DNA of 64,000 nucleotides from Hyphomicrobiales bacterium (GTDB lineage: Bacteria; Pseudomonadota; Alphaproteobacteria; Rhizobiales; Beijerinckiaceae): assembly GCA_027487245.1 (NCBI GenBank), contig JAIYDY010000078.1:1-64000 (forward strand). The letters are read 5' to 3'. The notes beneath the pieces were generated by a model. That model was not told where the DNA came from, made no database searches, and saw only the letters and a list, made by a program, of their open reading frames with translations. Below, in pieces: positions 54,724 through 62,958 of this stretch. Made by a program: the position numbers and the translations under genes. Position 1 is the first letter of the stretch, and each line of letters opens with the position of its first letter.

Positions 54724-56265
54724 TCAGAACCGCCCGCCGGTGCTGAAATCGTCGTCGTCATCGTCCTTCTTTCGGCTTTTGCCCCAGCCGCCGCCCCATT
54801 TGCCCTTGCGGTCATCATCATCATCATCGTCGTCGTCATCGTCCTTGCGCGGGGCCCAGGGGCCAGCCGAGCCGGGATTGCGCCAGCCATCACCCCAGAC
54901 GCTGCCGGATTCCTTCTCCTGATTCCTTTGGCCGGGGATCGGGAAGGGGAAGCCGCCACCGAAATCCGGGCGGGATCGGGTTGGCTGGTTCGAGTAGCCG
55001 CCACGCAGCGTGTCCCACAGCACCGAGCCCTTCAGCGCCCCGGCAAGGATGCCGCCGAGCACTTCGGCAATCACCCGCTCGTTGCCGAACGTGGCGTTGG
55101 GGTGGTCGTAGCCCGAGCGCTGGAAGCGCTCGCGGGTGCGCTCCACGTCGGCGCGGCGCTCCGCAAGGCTGCGGGCGGTCTCGCGCAGGCCCTGCAATTC
55201 GGCGTCGGCTTTGGCGATCTGCTTGTCAGTGGCCTCGATCCGGCTCACGATCGTCTCGTCGGCCTTGGTCGGGGTGCGGCGCGCCTCGGCGTAGAGCGTG
55301 GCAATGTCGTCCTTGGCATCGGCCGCCGCGATCGTGGCCAGCGCCTCGATGTAGGCAGGATCGCCCGCGCCGCTCATCAACTGGTCGCGCTGGTTGTCGG
55401 CCAGCGTGAGCGCCTTGCGCGCTTCATCGAGGGCAGCGTCCTTGCCGGCAAGATGCGAGCGTGCACTTGCGAGGGCCTTTTCCAGGTCGGCGATGCCGGC
55501 GCGGCGCAGCGCCTCGGCCTCAAGGCTCGCCAGCTTCGCGCGGGCTTCGGCCACGGCGGCTTCGCGCGCTTCGGCGTGCTCGCCCAGCCTGAGCGGAATC
55601 TCGCTGAGCATATGGTAGTTGGCGCGCACCTCGGTGTAACCGATGAAGCTGGCCACCATCCGGTCGAGAAAGCGTGTCAGGCCGGAATGGGCATAGCTAG
55701 ATGTGCCGAAACCGCGCTGCCAGAGATACTGGAACAGCGGGTCCTCGTCGTAGGGCTTCTTCTTGAGGGCCAGTTCCTCGGCATTCTGTTCGGCCTTGCG
55801 CCGGGCTGTTGCAGCGACAGCGAGGCTCTCGTCCACCGCTGCCTGTGCCGCGCGGCAGGCCGGATCGGAGGCGAGGGCTGCCTCCGTCTCATGGCGGAGG
55901 GCGTCAAGCCGGGCCAAAGCCTGCTCGACGGCTTCTGCCGCGCTGGCCTGTGCGGCTTCGGCGGCGGGCAGTCTTGCCGCGGCCTCATCGCGCCCTTCCG
56001 CCGCGCGGGCGATGCGGGAGCGGCGTCCTTCGAGCAGGGTTGCAGCCCGCCTCTCTCCGGCATCGAGCCCCGAGACCAGCCGGCCGCCGGCGATCTCGTC
56101 GAGCTTGACCCGGGCCAGTTCGCGCATCAGCCGGCCACGCTCCTGCCGGAGGCGCTCGCCTTCGGCCATGGCCGATTGCAGGGCACGGTCGAGGCTGCTT
56201 TCCTCGCTGTGCAGCTTGGAAATGGCCTGATTGATCGAGCCGAGAGTGTCGCGTCCAGACCACAT
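54724..56265 (-). CDS. Hypothetical coiled-coil protein with poly-Asp tail
   Basis: This 513-residue protein is not recognised. Residues 1-165 and 230-390 are predicted by eye to be long Ala/Glu/Arg-rich helices, probably coiled coils. A middle segment FQYLWQRGFGTSSYAHSGL separates them. After a Gly-rich patch (IAEVLGGILAGALKG) comes a low-complexity tail with W/G/P, then 11 consecutive Asp (bases 54811-54843) and later 6 consecutive Asp (54748-54765), ending FSTGGRF. There is no signal peptide. It lies 6 bases after a one-helix membrane protein gene and shares its strand and probable operon. Confidence 0.75.
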   Translation of the reverse strand: MWSGRDTLGSINQAISKLHSEESSLDRALQSAMAEGERLRQERGRLMRELARVKLDEIAGGRLVSGLDAGERRAATLLEGRRSRIARAAEGRDEAAARLPAAEAAQASAAEAVEQALARLDALRHETEAALASDPACRAAQAAVDESLAVAATARRKAEQNAEELALKKKPYDEDPLFQYLWQRGFGTSSYAHSGLTRFLDRMVASFIGYTEVRANYHMLSEIPLRLGEHAEAREAAVAEARAKLASLEAEALRRAGIADLEKALASARSHLAGKDAALDEARKALTLADNQRDQLMSGAGDPAYIEALATIAAADAKDDIATLYAEARRTPTKADETIVSRIEATDKQIAKADAELQGLRETARSLAERRADVERTRERFQRSGYDHPNATFGNERVIAEVLGGILAGALKGSVLWDTLRGGYSNQPTRSRPDFGGGFPFPIPGQRNQEKESGSVWGDGWRNPGSAGPWAPRKDDDDDDDDDDDRKGKWGGGWGKSRKKDDDDDDFSTGGRF

Positions 56266-56271
56266 CCGCCG

Positions 56272-57228
56272 CTACCACTTCGTGATCATGCCGCCCTCGA
56301 AGGGCATCAGGTATTCCGGTGTCAGCGTTCCGCGGCGCTTCACGGCAAAGCGGTTGTGCTGGACGATGCCGTCCTGCTGTTTGTCACGCACCACGGCATC
56401 GAACATCACCTCCGGCACGCGCACGCCGAACATGGTCACGGTCTCGGTCGCGCCGGTTTCCTCGTTGCGGATCCGCAGGGCGAGCTTCTGGCCGCCGGGC
56501 GCGATGGCCTCGACGATGAGGTAGTGGTTGCGGCCCAGCGGGTTGCGCGGTGGCCTGCGCCAGACCCCGGTGTCGGCACCGGGGCGCGAGACGATGGTCA
56601 GCACGTACTCGCGCACCAGATCAGCCCGAAGTGCGGTCAGGCCGGCAATGGCCGCGGTTGCGGCGACTCTGTCGCCATTGCGCAAGGCCCGTTCGGCATC
56701 GGCCTTGAGGGCGGTGGCCCGGGTGCGCGCCTCCGCGTCGGTCGCGACCGCATTGACGTCGCTCACCGCGTTGGCCAGTCGCGCGGGCAGGGTGCTCGAC
56801 AGTTCGGTGGCGGCCTCGGTCGCGGCCTGCCGTTCGGGCTGCACAACCAGGAACTGGTAGGCACCCCAGCCGATGCCGAGCGCAGCCACGATGCCGAACA
56901 GGCGCCGGCCCAGCGCCCCGCGCCGCACGTAGAGCGTGGCGAGGGTGCGCTTCAGGCCGGGGCCGGGCGGGGTATAGGTGAAACGGCTGTCGCGCAGGGC
57001 GGCGACGCCGTCCTTCAGGATGCGGTCCGGCACCTCGATGCCCTGTTCGCGATAGATGCGCCGGAGGTTCTCCAGCAGCGTTTCCTGCTTGCCGGCATCA
57101 TCGAGTTCGCGCGCGACCAGATCCTCGCGGTGACGCAGCGTGTCGACCACATCCATGGCCAGCATCAACTCGTCGAGCTTGCCACGCCCGTTCGGCGTGG
57201 CGGCAGCGATGTCGGCTGTGTTCGACAT
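56272..57228 (-). CDS. Membrane protein, DUF6384-like
   Basis: The 318-residue protein has a helical N-terminal part (LMLAMDVVDTLRHREDLVARELDD, residues 21-44; LLENLRRIYREQGIEVPDRIL). A single membrane helix at about 110-130 (FGIVAALGIGWGAYQFLVV) follows, and then a helical and beta-rich domain ending EYLMPFEGGMITKW. The layout matches what I remember as the DUF6384 family; this could not be checked. It is the middle gene of three uncharacterised genes, 50 bases after the upstream one and 6 bases before the poly-Asp protein gene. Its function is unknown. Confidence 0.75.
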   Translation of the reverse strand: MSNTADIAAATPNGRGKLDELMLAMDVVDTLRHREDLVARELDDAGKQETLLENLRRIYREQGIEVPDRILKDGVAALRDSRFTYTPPGPGLKRTLATLYVRRGALGRRLFGIVAALGIGWGAYQFLVVQPERQAATEAATELSSTLPARLANAVSDVNAVATDAEARTRATALKADAERALRNGDRVAATAAIAGLTALRADLVREYVLTIVSRPGADTGVWRRPPRNPLGRNHYLIVEAIAPGGQKLALRIRNEETGATETVTMFGVRVPEVMFDAVVRDKQQDGIVQHNRFAVKRRGTLTPEYLMPFEGGMITKW

Positions 57229-57278
57229 GGGGGTCCCGTCGGCTTGGCGTCAGGATGGCAGACGCGAGGGGCGCAGGC

Positions 57279-58460
57279 TTACTTCAGCGGCAATGGCAGG
57301 CTATCGCCGGCTTCGATCAGGCGCGCCACCCGGCGCTTGCCATCCTCGACGGCATCGCGGATCTCCGCCGAGTTCTGGGTCGAGAGCTTGCGCATCTCGG
57401 CGATGATCTCGGTCGAGCGCTCCTGGAAGTTGACCACGCTGTCGACCAGCTTTTTCACGGCATCGGCGCGGATAGTGGGGCCATAGCCCGCCTTGATGGC
57501 TTCCTCGCCGACCTTGTTGCCGATTTCGCCCAGGGTTTCGAGGCTCTTCGACATGCCTTCCTTCATCGCGTTCAACGTCTCGGTGGATTCGTGCAGGCCG
57601 AACATGCCGGTGAACGAAGCCTTGAGTGCGGTCAGCACGCTGTCATTGGTGGCAAAGAACGAGACCGACTGCTGATAGACGCGCTCCTTGGCAGATGTGG
57701 TCTGCATCAGGCGGGCCATCACCACTTCGGAGGTGTTGTAGGAAATGGTCAGGTTGTCGGACAGGTCCTTGGCGATCTGGTAGCGCTTGTCGGCATCCTG
57801 GGTGAGGCGCAGGTGCTCATCGCGCGTGAGTTCGAGGCGGGCGCGCTCGGCCGCGTTGTCGCCGGCAAAGCCTGACACGCTGGCTGATGCTTCGCCCAGC
57901 GCCTCGCGGGCGGCTTCCAGCTTGGCATTGGCCGCGTTCAGCACTTCCAGCGCCATCACCTCGGCCTGCTTCAGTGCGCCGCGATAATCGCGGTAGGCCT
58001 CGAGGATCGTGGCCTCGCGCTCGATCTGGTTTTTGGTCTCCTTCGTCACGTCGAGGTAGATCGCCTTCACCTTGTCGAAGCGGTCCGCCACATCGCCGCG
58101 CGAGATCTTCATCCAGACATTGGAGGCGCGCTCCAGCACGTCGATCTTGCCATCGCCGATCTGGTCGACCATGCGCTTGGCGTCGTCGCGGATCGAGTTG
58201 AAGCCCTCGGTGATCGCCTTGTAGCGCTCGCCGATCTCCATCTTGCCGGTCTGCTCGCGCACAACCTCGTTGAACACCTCCGACTGTCCGAGCGTGCGCG
58301 CGATCAGCGCAATCTTCTCGGGTTCTAGGTCCGAAATCCGTTCCAGAAGTCCGTTGATCGGGGCGGGATCGACCTTCACCGGCATCAGGCCAAGGTCGCG
58401 CAATGCGCCGGCGGCCTTGTCGAGATACTGCATCGGTGTCTTCACGATGATCTGGCTCAT
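57279..58460 (-). CDS. Uncharacterised helical protein (TelA-like in style)
   Basis: The 393-residue protein is almost all helical, soluble and rich in charged residues. The opening SQIIVKTPMQYLDKAAGALRDLGL and the segments ISYNTSEVVMARLMQTTSAKERVYQQSVSFFATNDSVL and VVNFQERSTEIIAEMRKLSTQNSAEIRD look like the long helices of TelA-type tellurite or toxic-anion resistance proteins. That likeness is by eye only and could be general coiled-coil character. The start at 58460 follows GGAAGAGAG. It is the first gene of the three-gene minus-strand set with the DUF6384-like and poly-Asp proteins. Confidence 0.7.
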   Translation of the reverse strand: MSQIIVKTPMQYLDKAAGALRDLGLMPVKVDPAPINGLLERISDLEPEKIALIARTLGQSEVFNEVVREQTGKMEIGERYKAITEGFNSIRDDAKRMVDQIGDGKIDVLERASNVWMKISRGDVADRFDKVKAIYLDVTKETKNQIEREATILEAYRDYRGALKQAEVMALEVLNAANAKLEAAREALGEASASVSGFAGDNAAERARLELTRDEHLRLTQDADKRYQIAKDLSDNLTISYNTSEVVMARLMQTTSAKERVYQQSVSFFATNDSVLTALKASFTGMFGLHESTETLNAMKEGMSKSLETLGEIGNKVGEEAIKAGYGPTIRADAVKKLVDSVVNFQERSTEIIAEMRKLSTQNSAEIRDAVEDGKRRVARLIEAGDSLPLPLK

Positions 58461-58722
58461 GGCTCTCTTCCATCTGGCGCGCGGCGCACCGCCCTCGCGG
58501 TGCAACTGGCAAGTGTGCGCACGCATCACATTCCGCAAGATAGGGCGTGCACGCCTTAGCTGCTAATTGTTTTGACCCCTGTCAGCAAGCGCACCACGCC
58601 GCTGCCGCCGAGCCTGGCGCATGGCCGTGTTGCGCCCCGCCGCCGGCATGTGGAACATGGCCGGCGGATTGGGCGCGACTCAGCGCAGTCCAGGCCCGCC
58701 GCCGACGAGAACGAGAGCCACC

Positions 58723-59499
58723 ATGGCGACCAGAACATCGCGCGGCGCGCGCCTGATCCCGCTCTACCATCAGGTCTACCTGCATCTGCGTGACATGATT
58801 GCGGCGTGGCCGGTGCCGGATGACAGGCCGCTGCCGTCGGAGCCGAGCCTTGCCAAGCGCTTCGGCGTCAGCCGCGTGACGATCAGGGCGACGCTGGCCC
58901 AGCTTGAGGAGGAGGGGCTGATCCGCCGCGTGCACGGCGTCGGCACCTTCCCGATCACCGAGGCCATGCCCGACCGGGCCAACATCACCGGCCATCTGGA
59001 GAACCTGATCTCGTTCGAGGATGCGACCACGGTCGAGAACCTCGAATGGTCCACCGACGCCCTGCCGGATGCGGCTGCGGCACGGGCGCTCGGCCCGGTG
59101 CTCGGCCTTGAGCCGTGCCTCAGGCTGGTGCGGGTTCGTTCGTTTGCCGACAAGCCGGTGTCGTTCACGACCATCACCGTGCCGCGTGCCCATGCCGGTC
59201 TGGTAACGTTGCCCCCCGCTGGCAATGTCCCTGTGATCAGGCTGCTCGAACAGCGTGGCGTGATCGCCCGCTCGGCCGAGCAGGTCCTGAGTGCCGTGGC
59301 GGCGCCGGCCTTGGCCGCAAGGCACCTTCTCGTGCCGGAGGGCAGCCCGCTGATCGCCATGCGGCGATTGATGCTGGACGAACATCGCCAGCCGATCCTG
59401 CATCAGGAAAGCCTGTATGTTCCTGACCGCTTCGAATACCGGATGACGCTCAGCCGGACCAGCGTGGGACAGGTCGCGAAGTGGGCCCCCACCGGCTGA
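58723..59499 (+). CDS. GntR-family regulator (HutC/UTRA type)
   Basis: The 258-residue repressor has an N-terminal winged helix (PLPSEPSLAKRFGVSRVTIRATLAQLEEEGLIRRVHGVGTF) and a C-terminal UTRA ligand domain (LRLVRVRSFADKPVSFTTITVP, HQESLYVPDRFEYRMTL). The start at 58723 places the family opening IPLYHQVYLHLRDMI near residue 12. It is convergent with the binding-protein, ALDH and SDR operon. It is the only regulator near the palindrome at 62916-62941, so it is the natural candidate to control that divergent promoter. Confidence 0.91.
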   Translation: MATRTSRGARLIPLYHQVYLHLRDMIAAWPVPDDRPLPSEPSLAKRFGVSRVTIRATLAQLEEEGLIRRVHGVGTFPITEAMPDRANITGHLENLISFEDATTVENLEWSTDALPDAAAARALGPVLGLEPCLRLVRVRSFADKPVSFTTITVPRAHAGLVTLPPAGNVPVIRLLEQRGVIARSAEQVLSAVAAPALAARHLLVPEGSPLIAMRRLMLDEHRQPILHQESLYVPDRFEYRMTLSRTSVGQVAKWAPTG

Positions 59500-59550
59500 C
59501 ACATTCGCCGGCAGCCACGCGCGGGGCATGGCTGCCGTGATTGCCTGAGG

Positions 59551-60579
59551 TCAGGCCTTCAGCGCCTCGTCGATGAAGCGGTTGGTCCAGAGCTGGTCAG
59601 GGTTCGGCGGGTTGGCGAGACCGGCCTCACGCAGCGACTTGAAGCCCTCGGCCCAGAGTTCTGGAATGTTGCGCAGCAGGTTCTCGCGGCCCTTGGCGAG
59701 CCAGAGTTGCTGCTTGGACGCGTCCGACACCGCCACAACCGTTGCCAGATCGCGGATGCCCGGGATGTCGAACTGCTTGCCGGCGCGCTCGAAAATCGGC
59801 GGATTGGGCTGGGTCAGCATCTCGTTCATCGAGTCGCGCATGGCCCGCAGGAAGCGCACGACGCTCTCGGGTTTCTTTTCGATCATCTCGCGGGAGGTGA
59901 TGTAGCACTGGCTCGGCATCGGTGCGTAGCGGTCGGTCGACCACAACTCGATCTGCTCGTTGTTGCGCTGGAGGATCACCGGCACGACGATCGAGGCCAT
60001 GAAGCAGTCGACGCGGCCCTGGCGGACCATCTGCAGGATGCCGGGCGAATTGCCGGTGACCTCGCGCTTCACGTCATCAGGCTTGAGGCCGACCTTGGCG
60101 AGGATCAGGTTGAGGAAGATGTCGGTGGTGCCGCCGACCGAGACAAGGCCCACGGTCTTGCCCTTGAGATCCTCGGCGCGGGTGATCGGCTTTTCCTTGG
60201 GGCTGATCATGTGGAAGGTCGAGCCCTGATGGCTGGTCGCGATGGCCACCACCGGCACGCCTTGCGTGGCGGCACGGATCATGTCGATCGAGGCGGCGCG
60301 AATGAACTGGACCTGGCCGGCTGCCAGCTGTTGAAGGGCCTGGGCGGTGCCGGCAGCGCCCAGCAGCTTGGCATCGAAGCCATGCTTCTCGTAATGGCCG
60401 CCGCTGACAGCGTTCATCAACTCGATGAAATCGGGGATGAAGCCGAACGGCGTCATCACAGTCAGTGGTTCCTTGGCCTGCCCGAGCACGGCGGGTGCCC
60501 CTAGCAGCGATGCGCCGGAGGCTGCGGCAAGACCTGAAAGCACAGTGCGTCGTGAGATAGCGCGTGGAATGCGTGTCAT
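59551..60579 (-). CDS. Tat-exported ABC substrate-binding protein (NMT1/TauA-like)
   Basis: The 342-residue protein has a twin-arginine signal (ISRRTVLSGLAAASG) and a mature domain opening LTVMTPFGFIPDFIELMNA. It also has YEKHGFDAKLLGAAGTAQALQQLAAGQVQFIRAAS and LKGKTVGLVSVGGTTDIFLN, typical of NMT1/TauA-like binding proteins. Export through Tat means it folds in the cytoplasm first. No permease or ATPase gene lies in the window, so the rest of the transporter is elsewhere or the protein works with a distant one. AAGGGAGAAGACG precedes the ATG at 60579. Confidence 0.9.
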   Translation of the reverse strand: MTRIPRAISRRTVLSGLAAASGASLLGAPAVLGQAKEPLTVMTPFGFIPDFIELMNAVSGGHYEKHGFDAKLLGAAGTAQALQQLAAGQVQFIRAASIDMIRAATQGVPVVAIATSHQGSTFHMISPKEKPITRAEDLKGKTVGLVSVGGTTDIFLNLILAKVGLKPDDVKREVTGNSPGILQMVRQGRVDCFMASIVVPVILQRNNEQIELWSTDRYAPMPSQCYITSREMIEKKPESVVRFLRAMRDSMNEMLTQPNPPIFERAGKQFDIPGIRDLATVVAVSDASKQQLWLAKGRENLLRNIPELWAEGFKSLREAGLANPPNPDQLWTNRFIDEALKA

Positions 60580-60596
60580 CGTCTTCTCCCTTGGGT

Positions 60597-62111
60597 TCAA
60601 GCGCCAAGCTTGCGGATTGCGACCGGGCTGGCGGGCACGGTCACCGTCTTCACTTCCGTATAGAACTGCTCGCAGGCCTCGCCGCCTTCGCGGCCAAGCC
60701 CGGAATCCCGATAGCCGCCAAACGGCGCGCGCAGTTCGCGCACCATCGGCGTGTTGACCCAGACCACGCCGGAGCGCAGGTCGCGCACGGCGCGCTCCAC
60801 CGTGGGAAGATGATCCGACCAGACATAGGAGACCAGACCGAAGCTGGTGCCATTGGCCATGGCGATGGCCTCGTCATAGGTGTCGAAGATCAGGAAAGCC
60901 GCAAAGGGGCCGAAGATCTCGTCCTGGCAAACCTGCGCGGCATTGCTCGGCGCGAGCACGGCAGTCGGCTCAGCGAAAAAGCCATTGTCGAGGTCACCAC
61001 CGAGGCTCGGTCTGCCGCCGCCGGTCAGCAGCACCGCGCCGTCCTTGCGGGCGACATCGACGAAGGACAGGACCCGGTCCCGGTGCCGGGCCGACGCGAG
61101 CGGGCCAAGCTCCGTGGCATCGTGCATCGGGTCGCCGATGCGGATGCGCGCCGAACGCTCGACGAAACGGGCGATGAAGTCGTCGGCAATGCTGCGCTCC
61201 AGCAGGATGCGCGAACCAGCCAGGCATTGCTGGCCATTGTTGGAATAGATGCCGACGAGCGCGGCATCCAGCGCCCGATCGATGTCGGCGGAGGCGAAGA
61301 TGATGTTGGCGCTCTTGCCGCCCAGTTCCATCGTCACCGGTTTCAGCCGCTCACCGGCGATGGCCGCGATGCGCCGGCCGGTCATCGTGCCGCCGGTGAA
61401 GCTGACCAGATCGACATCTGGGTGCGCCACCAACGCTTCGCCGGTAACGGGACCGCGGCCATTGACGAGGTTGACCACGCCATCCGGCAGCCCGGCCTCA
61501 TGCAGCAACTCGACGAAGCGCGACAGCGCCAGCGGGGTCTGCTCGGACGGCTTCAGCACGCAGGTGTTGCCAAAGGCGATCGCCGCAGCGACCTTCATCG
61601 AGGCGAGGGCGGTGGGGGCGTTCCACGGCGCGATCAGCGCTGCCACGCCAGCCGGCTCGCGCACCACGATGGAGCGATAGCCTGCGGTCTGGTCGTAGAC
61701 CTGGCCCTTGTTATGGCTGATATGCTCGGCGAAGAAGCGGAAATTGTAGGCCGAACGCGTCATGTGCCGCTCGCGCAGCTCGCGCATCGAGACGCCGAGG
61801 TTGAGGCATTCGAGGCGGGCCAGTTCATCGGCATGGGCGAGCGTGATGTCATGCAGCTTCATCAGCATGGCATGACGTTTTTCGAGGGTCAGTTGCGGCC
61901 AGCCCGAGTGATCGAAGGCATGGCGCGCCGCCTTGACCGCGAGATCGACCTCGGAGGCATCGGCTTCGGCCAACTGGCTGACGACCTGGCCATTGGCCGG
62001 ATAGGCCACCGGAATCAGCGGGCCCTTGGCCGGCAGCCGCTTGCCGCCGATCAGGCTGGTGACACTGCCGGGCGGGGTGATGGGCAGTGCGACGGTTGCG
62101 GCGCGGCTCAC
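60597..62111 (-). CDS. NAD(P)-dependent aldehyde dehydrogenase
   Basis: The 504-residue enzyme has the ALDH motifs AALIAPWNAPTALASMKVA, SFTGGTMTGRRIA, the active-site Glu in TMELGGKSANIIF and the catalytic Cys in NNGQQCLAGSRILLE, then EIFGPFAAF near the C-terminus. It oxidises an aldehyde to a carboxylate; relatives include 5-carboxymethyl-2-hydroxymuconate semialdehyde dehydrogenases. Its ATG at 62111 overlaps the stop of the SDR gene by ATGA. It is encoded with the SDR and the binding protein, divergent from an aromatic monooxygenase, so an aromatic or semialdehyde substrate is likely. Confidence 0.93.
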   Translation of the reverse strand: MSRAATVALPITPPGSVTSLIGGKRLPAKGPLIPVAYPANGQVVSQLAEADASEVDLAVKAARHAFDHSGWPQLTLEKRHAMLMKLHDITLAHADELARLECLNLGVSMRELRERHMTRSAYNFRFFAEHISHNKGQVYDQTAGYRSIVVREPAGVAALIAPWNAPTALASMKVAAAIAFGNTCVLKPSEQTPLALSRFVELLHEAGLPDGVVNLVNGRGPVTGEALVAHPDVDLVSFTGGTMTGRRIAAIAGERLKPVTMELGGKSANIIFASADIDRALDAALVGIYSNNGQQCLAGSRILLERSIADDFIARFVERSARIRIGDPMHDATELGPLASARHRDRVLSFVDVARKDGAVLLTGGGRPSLGGDLDNGFFAEPTAVLAPSNAAQVCQDEIFGPFAAFLIFDTYDEAIAMANGTSFGLVSYVWSDHLPTVERAVRDLRSGVVWVNTPMVRELRAPFGGYRDSGLGREGGEACEQFYTEVKTVTVPASPVAIRKLGA

Positions 62112-62872
62112 GGCATCAGGCCCCCGCCATTGATATGAAGGGTCTGCCCGGTGACGTAGCGCGCCGCCGGCGACAGCAGGAACAGGATCGGCCCGACGAT
62201 ATCATCCGCCGTCGCCAGCCGGCCCATCGGAATGGTGGCCAGATAGGCGCTGACATCCATCCGCAGCGGCTGGTCCGCCTTGCCATGGGCGATGCCGCCG
62301 CGCAGGAAGGGCGTGTCGACCGCCGAAGGGGCGACCGCGTTGACCCGGATCACCGGCGCTTCCTCGGCGGCCAGCAGCTTGGTCAGCGCGATGACGCCGG
62401 CCTTGGCAACCCCGTAGGCCCCGAAGCCGGGCGCAGCCTTGACGGCCAGCCCCGACGCCATGGTGACGATGGCCGGTTCCGTGCCGGCGCGCAGCAGCGG
62501 CAAGGCTGCCCTCAGCGGCAGATAGCTGGTGTCCAGATTGCCACCGAGAACATCGCTCCATGCGGCATGATCGACATCACCGAGAGGCGCGCGCGCGCGG
62601 GCAAACCCCGCCAGCGCCACCATGCCGTCAAGCGCCGGCCAGCGCGCCGCGATCGCCTTGAATGTGGCTGCAACCGATGCCTCGCTGGCCAGATCGCAGG
62701 GAAAGCAGGCAGCGGACGGCGGCAGCGGATTGGCGTCGAGCACGCGCGGAAGATCAAGGGCGATGACCTCGATGCGGCGTTCGAGCAGGGCCTCGACCAC
62801 CGCGCGCCCGATGCCACCACCCGCCCCGGTGACCAGCACACGCCGGCCGGCCTCGATCTCGTATGCGCTCAT
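62108..62872 (-). CDS. SDR-family oxidoreductase
   Basis: The 254-residue SDR has LVTGAGGGIGRAVVEALLERR, then MASGLAV, YGVAKAGVIAL (Tyr-x-x-x-Lys) and VTGQTLHINGGG. It is likely a dehydrogenase acting on a ring-derived diol or alcohol in the pathway shared with the aldehyde dehydrogenase. The start at 62872 removes a non-conserved 14-residue extension. It is the first gene of the minus-strand operon (SDR, ALDH, binding protein) and shares an 86-base divergent promoter with the monooxygenase gene. Confidence 0.9.
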   Translation of the reverse strand: MSAYEIEAGRRVLVTGAGGGIGRAVVEALLERRIEVIALDLPRVLDANPLPPSAACFPCDLASEASVAATFKAIAARWPALDGMVALAGFARARAPLGDVDHAAWSDVLGGNLDTSYLPLRAALPLLRAGTEPAIVTMASGLAVKAAPGFGAYGVAKAGVIALTKLLAAEEAPVIRVNAVAPSAVDTPFLRGGIAHGKADQPLRMDVSAYLATIPMGRLATADDIVGPILFLLSPAARYVTGQTLHINGGGLMP

Positions 62873-62915
62873 GGACAGGTGGCTCCGGTTCGCGGGGGAC
62901 GCTGGACAGATCACA

Positions 62916-62941
62916 GACTTGTCGTATCAATAAGACAAGTC
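62916..62941. promoter_or_regulatory. Inverted repeat GACTTGTC-N10-GACAAGTC in the divergent promoter
   Basis: The two 8-base arms (62916-62923 and 62934-62941) are exact reverse complements, separated by GTATCAATAA. The repeat lies in the 86-base gap between SDR and monooxygenase starts. It fits a GntR-type operator; the GntR/HutC gene 4 kb away is the nearest candidate regulator. Confidence 0.65.
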
Positions 62942-62958
62942 AAGCGGGAGCCGGAATC

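Noticed and set aside
54748..54843. ATC/GTC triplet runs as a CRISPR or satellite array
   Set aside because: They are in-frame Asp codons inside a gene with no spacer structure.
54928..57486. Open frame of 852 codons on the plus strand across the three-gene uncharacterised set
   Set aside because: It shadows minus-strand genes that have tight spacing, Shine-Dalgarno sites and plausible domains. The plus-strand product has none.
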